In this document: positions 13,747 to 19,583 of the stretch, piece after piece
Layout of the letters: each line of letters begins with the position of its first letter
Position numbering within the stretch: position 1 is the first letter of the stretch
Source: a virus
Reading direction: 5' to 3' (one strand)
Length of the DNA stretch: 40,967 nt
IMG/VR virus record: IMGVR_UViG_3300030399_000039
Location: 1 to 40,967 of that record
Position numbers and translations under genes: made by a program
Notes under the pieces: model-generated
Told to the model about the DNA's origin: nothing
Database searches by the model: none
The model's input: the letters and a program-made list of their open reading frames with translations, nothing else

Positions 13747-14003
13747 GCTCAGATCTGTGCAAAGTATGTGGGTTTCAGCCAACTATGAGAAAAGAACCCA
13801 GGGATTCCTGGGTGAATCTAAATCTAAGAAAATATAGATTACGGATGCAATGTGGATGTAAAAGTAAAGATTTATTTATTGATATTAATTCCCCTAATGA
13901 GTACTCCCAAGAATATAAAAAATTATGGGAAGCGTGGATTAGAAGAGAAGAAGATTATGCACTAGCTAGTGAATATGAGATAAGATTGGAGATATTAAAA
14001 TGA
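13743..14003 (+). CDS. Lar-like zinc-ribbon protein, right-arm member
   Basis: The 86-residue protein has CKVCGFQP, CGCK and LWEAWIRRE, matching the CxxCxxxP / CxC / W pattern of the left-arm family and of the C-terminus of the nearby DUF3310 fusion. The W-N becomes A-W-I, slightly degenerate. It overlaps both neighbours by 4 bases. Counter-restriction is inferred from Lar, not shown. Confidence 0.7.
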   Translation: MSSDLCKVCGFQPTMRKEPRDSWVNLNLRKYRLRMQCGCKSKDLFIDINSPNEYSQEYKKLWEAWIRREEDYALASEYEIRLEILK

Positions 14004-14455
14004 TCCCTAAATTCAGATGTTATTTGCATAATCTTGAAGGATTAAATGTCCCATATTTTGAAGGTATAGGACGTATGTTTGATGTTGAAAAAATAGACTT
14101 TGGATTTCAAGGAGGAGAAGAGACATGGGTATTTTATAGATGTCCTTCTGAATGTGAATCACCTTTAAAGGATGTGCATTTAATGCAATGGACTGGATTA
14201 AAAGATAAAAACGGAAAGGATATTTATGAAGGGGATATTGTAAAAGATTTAGGCGTGTCCCATTTGAATAGTGTTAATTGTGATGCTCCCCCTGTTGAGC
14301 AAATAAAATGGGAAGGGTCAGGATTTAAAATAACGCGAGGCACCAGTACGTTGGCCTTTGAAATGGAAGAAATATATTATCCCGAATATTATTTAGAAGT
14401 CATAGGAAATATTTATGAAAATCCTGAATTATTGGAGGTAAAAAATGATAACTGA
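14000..14455 (+). CDS. YopX family protein
   Basis: The 151-residue protein ends with the YopX signature: LMQWTGLKDKNGKDIYEGDI, a variable beta region, then EVIGNIYENPELL. KFRCYLHN near the N-terminus fits the family's usual K-F-R-x-W start. YopX proteins are common small phage proteins of unknown biochemical role. It starts within the last codon of the Lar-like gene and overlaps the next start by 11 bases. Confidence 0.85.
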   Translation: MIPKFRCYLHNLEGLNVPYFEGIGRMFDVEKIDFGFQGGEETWVFYRCPSECESPLKDVHLMQWTGLKDKNGKDIYEGDIVKDLGVSHLNSVNCDAPPVEQIKWEGSGFKITRGTSTLAFEMEEIYYPEYYLEVIGNIYENPELLEVKNDN

Positions 14456-14669
14456 ACGAGTCAATATCAAAGATATAAAACCAGAAATATGTAGCATACT
14501 TCATGTCCATAAACATTATTCTCCTACCGAGAGCAGAATTATGTTATATGCTGGTAATCAATTTGGAAAAAAATATAAATTATTGATTGATACTTTTTGT
14601 CCGCATGATCTACTCGATAAAATAGCAGATAGTTATATATCAGTGAATGTTAAGAATTATTTAAGTTGA
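14445..14669 (+). CDS. Hypothetical early protein (74 aa)
   Basis: Function not recognised. It is a small mixed alpha/beta soluble protein (RIMLYAGNQFGKKYKLLID). It has a TTGGAGG SD inside the YopX gene and is followed directly by a terminator-like hairpin, so it may be the last gene of this transcript. Confidence 0.65.
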   Translation: MITERVNIKDIKPEICSILHVHKHYSPTESRIMLYAGNQFGKKYKLLIDTFCPHDLLDKIADSYISVNVKNYLS

Positions 14670-14675
14670 ATTGCC

Positions 14676-14716
14676 AAGGTGTTTTTAACCGAATATCAGC
14701 GGTTTTTTTCCACCTT
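14676..14716 (+). terminator. Rho-independent terminator
   Basis: Inner stem AACCG (14687-14691) pairs with CGGTT (14700-14704), running into a seven-T tract (14703-14709). An outer AAGGTG/CACCTT pair (14676-14681 and 14711-14716) could extend the structure. It lies 20 bases after a stop codon and before a new SD-led gene. Confidence 0.65.
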
Positions 14717-14778
14717 CATAGCTGAATTTGTGGGTAAGACAGTGGCAAGAATTTAACCCTCATTAATAGGAGAGAAAA

Positions 14779-15111
14779 ATGTTTAAAAGAATTTTAGTGC
14801 TTTACACCCATGAATTAGATCGAAATTTATATATCATTGGCGAAAGACTTTCTAATCCAAACGCCATGGTACAAAAGTTACATGATCCATGGCCTATAGT
14901 AATAAATATAAACGAAATTCTCTGGGTAAAACCTCACTCTAATCATACGGGATGGTTTGTTATTTCCTTCAGAGGCTTCGTACATACTAATTGGCAATTA
15001 TTAAAGGACTTGCTCGCTATTGAATGTACCTGGGAAGAATTGCAGGATTTATTAGTTCCAAAGGGTACCTTCATTGGTTCTCCTCAAGATTTTGGGTATG
15101 GTCAAGGTTGA
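14779..15111 (+). CDS. Hypothetical protein (110 aa)
   Basis: Function not recognised. It has beta-rich stretches (RILVLYTHELDRNLYIIGE, GWFVISFRGFVHTNW) and an acidic C-terminal helix with WEELQDLL. It has a TAGGAG SD. It lies between the terminator at 14.7 kb and the structured RNA region, so it may have its own promoter, which I could not identify. Confidence 0.68.
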   Translation: MFKRILVLYTHELDRNLYIIGERLSNPNAMVQKLHDPWPIVININEILWVKPHSNHTGWFVISFRGFVHTNWQLLKDLLAIECTWEELQDLLVPKGTFIGSPQDFGYGQG

Positions 15112-15130
15112 ATACCTAAGACACGGTTAT

Positions 15131-15302
15131 ACAGTTTAACGTGGGCCGTTTTAAACTGAGGTCGAGGAATAACTTCCTGTTTGCGTATTTACAGTTTAGC
15201 GTGACCGAAAAACTGAAGCCAGGGGAGTTAGAACCCCATGTGCGCATTTAGGGTTTTAGCGTGGCTGAAAAAACCCAGTGCAAGGTTTAAAACTCCTATA
15301 CA
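15131..15302 (+). ncRNA. Three tandem 60-nt structured RNA units
   Basis: Three imperfect copies with an exact 60-base period start at 15131, 15191 and 15251. Each has hairpin A, with a 6-7 bp stem (CAGTTT/AAACTG in units 1 and 2, GGGTTTT/AAAACCC in unit 3) and a loop opening A(A/G)CGTG followed by a G/C-rich step. Hairpin B follows (AGGAA/TTCCT in unit 1, GGGG/CCCC in unit 2, AGG/CCT in unit 3). Sequences between units are also similar (TTGCGTATTTA and TGCGCATTTA). Arm sequences differ while pairing is kept, which indicates selected RNA structure. No frame is open across the units. A terminator follows at 15310-15339. Not matched to a known RNA family by eye. Confidence 0.65.
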
Positions 15303-15309
15303 CTCGTCT

Positions 15310-15339
15310 GGCTGTACGAGGCACACTACAGCCTTTTTT
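15310..15339 (+). terminator. Rho-independent terminator after the RNA repeats
   Basis: GGCTGTA (15310-15316) pairs with TACAGCC (15327-15333), followed by six Ts. It would end the transcript carrying the three 60-nt units, making a short RNA of about 200 bases or an attenuated leader. Confidence 0.75.
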
Positions 15340-15408
15340 GGAGGCAAGCTGGGGTGTAATGTGTCATTAAGAATAGCAATATTCCCAAGGGGGCGTGAAC
15401 CTAGTAAG

Positions 15409-15497
15409 CCTCCTCCATTGGAGGGAGGAAATTATTTTTGTAGTTACTTGTCCTTTCTGCAGAAATAATATTCGACTATGCAAATCGGACTCCCTCC
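15409..15497 (+). promoter_or_regulatory. Two mutually exclusive hairpins before the duplicated small gene
   Basis: CCTCCTCC (15409-15416) can pair with GGAGGGAGG (15420-15428), followed by AAATTATTTTTG, a terminator-like form. The same GGAGGGAG (15420-15427) is perfectly complementary to CTCCCTCC (15490-15497), just before the next gene's SD (15510-15515). The arrangement resembles an attenuator or riboswitch expression platform. No ligand domain is proved; the 60-nt units lie upstream beyond another terminator. Confidence 0.45.
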
Positions 15498-15521
15498 ACC
15501 ATTTATTATGAGGTGAATCTT

Positions 15522-15785
15522 ATGTCATTATATTTAGACATTCTTACGAAGTTTATTAATACTCGTATTAGTGAAGTTAATATAAATGACTACGGAACCA
15601 TCGTTTATGAGGTAAATTTTATGTCAGTATATTTAGACACTCTTACGCAGTTTATTAATACGCGTATTAAAGAAGTTAAAGAAGTAGCCGAATCAGGAAG
15701 CGATTCAGCGATTAAGGCTTATGAGGATGTATTAGATCATATCAAGCAGATTGGTGATGATCCAAAAGAGAATACCACCGAGTAA
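15522..15785 (+). CDS. Small protein with internal duplication including its ribosome site
   Basis: The frame from ATG 15522 gives 87 residues in which MSLYLDILTKFINTRISEV recurs as MSVYLDTLTQFINTRIKEV 33 residues later. The DNA upstream of both ATGs is duplicated too (TTATGAGGTGAATCTTATG and TTATGAGGTAAATTTTATG), so an independent 54-residue product can start at 15621. The C-terminal tail is unique (YEDVLDHIKQIGDD). Function unknown. Either the long form is an accidental in-frame fusion of two gene copies, or both forms are made. Confidence 0.7.
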   Translation: MSLYLDILTKFINTRISEVNINDYGTIVYEVNFMSVYLDTLTQFINTRIKEVKEVAESGSDSAIKAYEDVLDHIKQIGDDPKENTTE

Positions 15786-15807
15786 TGATCGGTATAGCTG
15801 GAGTTTT

Positions 15808-15866
15808 CTAGTTTAACCAGGGTATAGATATAACTAGATCCTAATTCCATCGAATTCGAGGGAATT
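15808..15866 (+). ncRNA. Two-hairpin element resembling the 60-nt RNA units
   Basis: CTAGTT (15808-15813) pairs with AACTAG (15832-15837) around a loop starting TAACCAGG. AATTCC (15843-15848) pairs with GGAATT (15861-15866). The order (hairpin A containing AGTTTAAC, then hairpin B) parallels the units at 15131-15302, but there is no clear primary-sequence match beyond AGTTTAAC. It lies in the 107-base gap before an SD-led gene. Confidence 0.4.
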
Positions 15867-15892
15867 AAAAATATACAAAAAAGGAGGCAAAA

Positions 15893-16177
15893 ATGAAGAA
15901 AGAACATTATGCTGCATTAAATTTTGAGAAAGAATTTTTAACTCTTAGTGGTCATCAATTTAAGATAATCGCTTTCATTACAGCCGACCTTTTTAATCTG
16001 TTTTTTGGAACGCTGCCACCTTCCACGCAAAAACATTTTACTGACTATATTGAAAATCGTCTTGAAATTCTTTCAAAGGGTGGGTTATCCATGAGAGCAG
16101 AGAAAGATATCCAAGAAGGATATGAGTTGCTCCTTAAAAAACTTACTAATTTTATGGATAAGGCCAAAAATGATTAA
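15893..16177 (+). CDS. Hypothetical early protein (94 aa)
   Basis: Function not recognised. It is helical with a hydrophobic centre (HQFKIIAFITADLFNLFFGT) that may be a buried helix. An excellent AAAGGAGG SD precedes ATG 15893. Its last codons (ATGATTAA) overlap the start of the first MIKL-family gene, and it ends KND* like that family's KEEND*, but it lacks the family's motifs. Confidence 0.7.
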   Translation: MKKEHYAALNFEKEFLTLSGHQFKIIAFITADLFNLFFGTLPPSTQKHFTDYIENRLEILSKGGLSMRAEKDIQEGYELLLKKLTNFMDKAKND

Positions 16178-16418
16178 ATTAATTGTACATCACGAAGTTT
16201 TCACTTACAGGAAGTCTAGTAAAATACCAAGAAAGCAATCTTGGACAGTTCAATTCGTTCCTACCTTTCCCAACTTTAGTTCATCACTTTTTGAACATGT
16301 TTCTATAGGATTCCCTAAGATAGAAGATTTAAAATTATATCTAAAATATTTTACACAGGGCGCTAATATATGTGGACAAAATGTAGAAGTTGAAATGAGG
16401 GAAATATCAAATGATTAA
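16170..16418 (+). CDS. MIKL-family paralogue 1
   Basis: The 82-residue protein starts MIKLIVHHEV, has QSWTVQFVP in the middle, and a C-terminal helix-strand IEDLKLYLKYFTQGANICGQ followed by VEVEMRE. The same plan recurs in the next four genes. It overlaps the gene before and the gene after by the same octamer ATGATTAA (stop TAA in one frame, ATG-ATT-AA in the other). No known domain is recognised. A small beta-sheet plus helix fold is plausible. Confidence 0.7.
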   Translation: MIKLIVHHEVFTYRKSSKIPRKQSWTVQFVPTFPNFSSSLFEHVSIGFPKIEDLKLYLKYFTQGANICGQNVEVEMREISND

Positions 16419-16635
16419 ATTAAGGGTTATTCATAAAGTTATTAGACACTCTAATTTCAATAGGCATTCATGGTCAGTAGAACGTAAAGAATCAAATCCT
16501 ATGATCTTCTATTCGTTATTAGAATTAGACTTATATATACTAGCTTTTCGAACTGGAGCTTTCGCAGCGGGCGAGCGGAATGTTGAAATTAATAAAATAA
16601 TGGAAGAAGAAATAGTAGGGAGCATTGATGATTAA
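16411..16635 (+). CDS. MIKL-family paralogue 2
   Basis: The 74-residue protein reads MIKLRVIHKVI, HSWSVERKE, LLELDLYILAFRTGAFAAGE and NVEINKI. It has a GAGGGAAA SD. Both ends overlap neighbours by ATGATTAA. The GAxAxGE step after the conserved helix aligns with paralogues 1 and 4 (GANICGQ, GANACGE). Function unknown. Confidence 0.72.
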   Translation: MIKLRVIHKVIRHSNFNRHSWSVERKESNPMIFYSLLELDLYILAFRTGAFAAGERNVEINKIMEEEIVGSIDD

Positions 16636-16879
16636 ATTAACAGTCATAAAATCTAATAGAAATCCTAAATGTTCAAATTTAGATACTCATCCTCATAAAT
16701 GGGAATTTACCGTACAACATGAAAATAAAAGATGGTCTGAGGGTTTAATAGAACTATACCAAGAAAAAGAAGCAGAGTTATATTTAGAAGGATTTCATTC
16801 CGGCTGGGAACAATCGAAAAAAGCCGAAAAGTATGAAATGATATTTATCGATCAAACACAAAAGGAAGAAAATGATTAA
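16628..16879 (+). CDS. MIKL-family paralogue 3
   Basis: The 83-residue protein reads MIKLTVIKSN, HKWEFTVQHE, EAELYLEGFHSGWEQSKKAE. It keeps the N-terminal strand, the K-W strand and the E-L-Y-L helix but replaces the GAxAxGE turn by a charged helix, like the left-arm member at 8078-8353 (HGWEAAKKF). AGGGAG precedes the ATG. Confidence 0.72.
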   Translation: MIKLTVIKSNRNPKCSNLDTHPHKWEFTVQHENKRWSEGLIELYQEKEAELYLEGFHSGWEQSKKAEKYEMIFIDQTQKEEND

Positions 16880-17168
16880 ATTAAAAGTAACTAAATTTTT
16901 AGACGGAAGTACTAGCTGCAGAAACATCGAAGATTCGAAAAGACTTTGTTGGCAAGTAGAAAAGATACATGCCCCACACAAAGAAAAGGACGATAAGTAT
17001 TACCTTAGTGATATTCTTATGAATTTCTATGCCCTCCCAGAATTAGAATTATATCTTTCAGCTTTTGAAGCAGGTGCAAATGCGTGCGGAGAATTTGTTG
17101 TAATTGAAAGAACTGAGATAGTTGAAGAAACGATATTTCCAGAAGAGGATGAAGATGAACAAGATTAA
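16872..17168 (+). CDS. MIKL-family paralogue 4
   Basis: The 98-residue protein reads MIKLKVTKFL, LCWQVEKIH, PELELYLSAFEAGANACGEF and VVIERTE, with a long acidic tail (FPEEDEDEQD). AGGAAG lies before the ATG inside the previous gene. The tail overlaps the next gene by 14 bases. Confidence 0.72.
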   Translation: MIKLKVTKFLDGSTSCRNIEDSKRLCWQVEKIHAPHKEKDDKYYLSDILMNFYALPELELYLSAFEAGANACGEFVVIERTEIVEETIFPEEDEDEQD

Positions 17169-17421
17169 ACTCACTGTTATAGAAAATCCTTTTACAACTA
17201 AGTGGTATATAATAGCAGAAAATAATGGGGTTAAAGTTTATGATATGGATAACCCTATGGCTATTCTAACAAGTCTTGAAACTTTAGAGATTTTTCTAGC
17301 CGGATTTAAACACTCTTCCTATATATCAGGCGACGAATTAGAAATTGAATGTAAGAACTCAGAAGGTGAAGTAGTTGAAAGCTATCTCACATTTACTTCT
17401 TCAAATTTTCGTCACGCGTAA
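17155..17421 (+). CDS. MIKL-family paralogue 5
   Basis: The 88-residue protein reads MNKIKLTVIENP, TKWYIIAENNG, LETLEIFLAGFKHSSYISGD and ELEIECKN. It is the last gene of the right arm. Its final 29 bases overlap the end of the convergent holin gene, with no room for a separate terminator. It is the most divergent member at the N-terminus (two extra residues). Confidence 0.7.
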   Translation: MNKIKLTVIENPFTTKWYIIAENNGVKVYDMDNPMAILTSLETLEIFLAGFKHSSYISGDELEIECKNSEGEVVESYLTFTSSNFRHA

Positions 17422-18010
17422 TAAGCTTCTCTAATTCGGCTACTCTTTCAGTAGCTTCTTTAGCACGTCTACCGCTGCCTACATAATAAGATATGGGGTC
17501 TTTGATAAGAATTGTCAAGGCCACGAATATTTCTAGCAATCGCCTTCCATTTACGTCCGGAATAATATTATCCGGCAATGCAATTAAAATCGTGATAAGC
17601 CCTATCAATAAAAACAATCCTATCAATATTAATTTAGGGGTAGAATCTGGATGGCCTACACGTGCCATCTCTACTTCCCGAGATCGCGCATTGCTTCTAT
17701 CGGCCACCTCAGAAGAATAAGCATCCTTGTCTAATAGACCAGTATCTATCTGATGTTTAAAATAGGCTTCTCGTTCTTGTAAAGCAAGCGTTGCAATCTT
17801 TTCTTTATGGTCTAGCTCTATCTGAATCAGTTTTGTTTTGGCTTCTGTATCGCCGTTAATCTTCTTAATAAGCTCTTCGGTATTAGCTAGGGATCCACCA
17901 AATAAATCTCCAATGATAGTGCCTAATAGAGCACCACCAGGTAAGGGGAGCACGCTCCCTAATGCAGGGGCAAATTTTGCTACGGTATTTCCTAAGTCTT
18001 TTAAGTTCAT
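17393..18010 (-). CDS. Holin (3TM family)
   Basis: The 205-residue protein matches the plan of the 3TM holin family. It has a hydrophobic glycine-rich N-terminal segment (ALGSVLPLPGGALLGTIIG), a long charged coiled-coil arm (KINGDTEAKTKLIQIELDHK), a SNARSREVEMARVGHPDSTP stretch, then two transmembrane spans (LILIGLFLLIGLITILI and LLEIFVALTILIK) and PISYYVGSGRR. Holins of this family make inner-membrane lesions that release the endolysin. It lies 10 bases after the endolysin gene, a normal lysis cassette. No spanin pair was recognised. Confidence 0.82.
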   Translation of the reverse strand: MNLKDLGNTVAKFAPALGSVLPLPGGALLGTIIGDLFGGSLANTEELIKKINGDTEAKTKLIQIELDHKEKIATLALQEREAYFKHQIDTGLLDKDAYSSEVADRSNARSREVEMARVGHPDSTPKLILIGLFLLIGLITILIALPDNIIPDVNGRRLLEIFVALTILIKDPISYYVGSGRRAKEATERVAELEKLITRDENLKK

Positions 18011-18020
18011 ATTTTTTCTC

Positions 18021-18566
18021 TTAAAAAATTGGTAGTTGAGTGGATAAAATTTCTGGGAGAACCATATTTTTAGGAGGCAATATTAATTCAATATGCCCTA
18101 AATCGTTAAATTCATTATCATCTAAATCGCCGTCGCCGTCCCAATCACACCCATTTCTAGGGATATACATAGTTTCGTTATTTCTAAACATTCTATAAAT
18201 AGCCATATTGAAATGCGCAATGATGTAGGAAAAACGATATGCGTATTTTTCGTCCCAGATATTTCCTTTTTTAGGAAGAGGGTAAGGCATGATATCCATA
18301 GCCATTGAATACTCAGGTACATTAGGCCATTTTTTACGAGCGGATCCGCGTTCTGATTCGGGAAAAGCTTGAATGCAATTATGCTTACCGTTCGGCCATC
18401 TCACTTTAGATTTGCCGCTATTAAAAGCTATGAATTGATCTTCTTCATTACGCGCACTACAAATAACCTTAAAGTCTACGTATTGAATAACAATATGGGC
18501 TGCCCTTTTCAAAATAGGATGACATTCATTTAAATAAACTAATGATTTTTCACTAAATACGGGCAT
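18021..18566 (-). CDS. Endolysin, peptidase M15-like, with an EF-hand calcium loop
   Basis: The 181-residue protein has the three zinc ligands expected of M15 D,D- or L-alanyl-D-glutamate peptidases: H62 (NGKHN), D91 (SMAMDI) and H158 (LGHIEL). Between the second and third lies a textbook EF-hand loop, D141-E152 (DWDGDGDLDDNE), with ligands at positions 1, 3, 5, 9 and 12 and a hydrophobic residue at 8. The M15 endolysin of phage T5 is also calcium-regulated. The H-to-D spacing is longer than usual, with a charged insert. Role: cleaving peptidoglycan stem peptides. An AAGGA SD precedes ATG 18566, and the holin follows. Confidence 0.75.
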   Translation of the reverse strand: MPVFSEKSLVYLNECHPILKRAAHIVIQYVDFKVICSARNEEDQFIAFNSGKSKVRWPNGKHNCIQAFPESERGSARKKWPNVPEYSMAMDIMPYPLPKKGNIWDEKYAYRFSYIIAHFNMAIYRMFRNNETMYIPRNGCDWDGDGDLDDNEFNDLGHIELILPPKNMVLPEILSTQLPIF

Positions 18567-18584
18567 ACCTTTTCTTCCTTGAAT

Positions 18585-18661
18585 TGGTTGCGGGGGTAGG
18601 ATTTGAACCTACGACCTGATGCTTATGAGACATCCATGCTGCCAGACTACACTACCCCGCG
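18585..18661 (-). tRNA. Initiator-like tRNA-Met (anticodon CAT) with C1 x A72 mismatch
   Basis: The 77-nt cloverleaf has acceptor CGCGGGG against CCCCGCA, so position 1 C faces A72 unpaired, the hallmark of bacterial initiator tRNA. Discriminator A and CCA are encoded. The loop CTCATAA gives anticodon CAT. D-loop AGTCTGGCA and T-arm GTAGG-TTCAAAT-CCTAC are regular. However, the anticodon stem is GATGT/GCATC and lacks the three G:C pairs that direct initiator tRNA to the ribosomal P site, and pair 11:24 is T:A. It is therefore a hybrid between initiator and elongator types. It lies immediately upstream of the endolysin gene on the same strand, with a promoter-like sequence just before it. Confidence 0.85.
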
Positions 18662-18690
18662 ATAGCTATCATGTATAAAATAGAGTAGAT

Positions 18691-18718
18691 ATTATACACG
18701 ATATGCGGCTCATGTATA
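18691..18718 (-). promoter_or_regulatory. Candidate promoter for tRNA and lysis genes
   Basis: On the minus strand: a perfect TATAAT -10 (18696-18691) with a weak TATACA -35 (18718-18713) at 16 bp. Transcription would begin about 20 bases before the tRNA 5' end and continue into endolysin and holin. Confidence 0.45.
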
Positions 18719-18722
18719 GATT

Positions 18723-19583
18723 TTACAAAATAATGCTACTGACATTGGCTACTAAATAGTCCAAGTAATAGCAAAAAGGCTCGTCTTGTCCTACTTCGAT
18801 GGCATGACCAATCCCTTGAAATACTTTAATAGCAGAATGAGTACATTCATGCACAATTTCATTTAAAGAAGGAAGACGTTTTGGTTTAGGGGCATACGAG
18901 AAACATAGACAGCTTACTAATTTTTTACTAACTTGGCAGTCATAGGACACATGGAAAGCACCCCCTTTATTTATAAACTCTCCAATACTTTCTGCAAATC
19001 CAGCTTCTTGTTTATCCCGAGGAATTAACTGATCTAACATTCTCTCTTCAAGGGAAAGCACTAAGAATGGTTCTTCTTCTGATTCTAAAAATTCATCACG
19101 GTATTTAAATATTTTAGTAATAACAGGGTAAACAGTAGGGATTAGGTTCCACTCAGTAAATAATTCATTTTCTATGACTTTTTGAAAAATTGATAAAGAT
19201 TGCATGCTGCCATTTCTTGAAAAAGAAATTGTCTTGTCAGGCGGACTCTCTACATCGCTTTTACCACCGGAATTTTGCAGACACGCATCAATGTATACGT
19301 CGCAATCACACTTTTCTTGTGCTTCCTTAAGAATTTGCTCCTCTGAATAATCTACATATCTATAGTCTACAGCAAATTTAAAGTGATAAAAATTATAAAA
19401 TCTAGATAAGCTACAGATAGGATAATGCCGCCAAGGAGTGGTATAACATAGATTTGCCTCATTATGCATGTTATGAGTCAAATACTTTTGAGCTTCACTA
19501 GATAAATCACCAAATTTTACCTTTACTTCGGGAGCATCTTTACTCCCCGAAATTATATCTTCAGTGCTTTTAGGCTCCGTCAT
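18723..19583 (-). CDS. Metalloprotease-like protein with HECTH motif
   Basis: The 286-residue protein carries HECTH at 245-249, an HExxH zinc-protease type motif, followed by D-E-P-F at 267-270, where E268 could be the third ligand about 19 residues downstream. A hydrophobic C-terminal helix follows (YYLDYLVANVSSII). This C-terminal arrangement (VHE-x-x-H, then a D/N-E-A/P motif) is common in small phage proteins of unknown role. The N-terminal 230 residues are not recognised and contain several cysteines. The gene overlaps the VRR-NUC gene by 14 bases and precedes the tRNA and lysis cassette. Catalysis is inferred from the motif only. Confidence 0.6.
   Translation of the reverse strand: MTEPKSTEDIISGSKDAPEVKVKFGDLSSEAQKYLTHNMHNEANLCYTTPWRHYPICSLSRFYNFYHFKFAVDYRYVDYSEEQILKEAQEKCDCDVYIDACLQNSGGKSDVESPPDKTISFSRNGSMQSLSIFQKVIENELFTEWNLIPTVYPVITKIFKYRDEFLESEEEPFLVLSLEERMLDQLIPRDKQEAGFAESIGEFINKGGAFHVSYDCQVSKKLVSCLCFSYAPKPKRLPSLNEIVHECTHSAIKVFQGIGHAIEVGQDEPFCYYLDYLVANVSSIIL

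Noticed and set aside
15131-15302. CRISPR array
   Set aside because: Units are three imperfect 60-base copies without constant repeats and unique spacers, and no cas genes are present.
15238-15468. A 76-codon open frame across the RNA repeats and terminator
   Set aside because: No SD. It crosses a rho-independent terminator and two structured regions, and its cysteine/proline-rich product has no recognisable features.
15131-15785. Complete type III toxin-antitoxin (ToxIN-like) locus
   Set aside because: Repeats plus terminator fit the layout, but the following gene is a small duplicated helical protein without a ToxN-like length or fold. Only the RNA part is reported.
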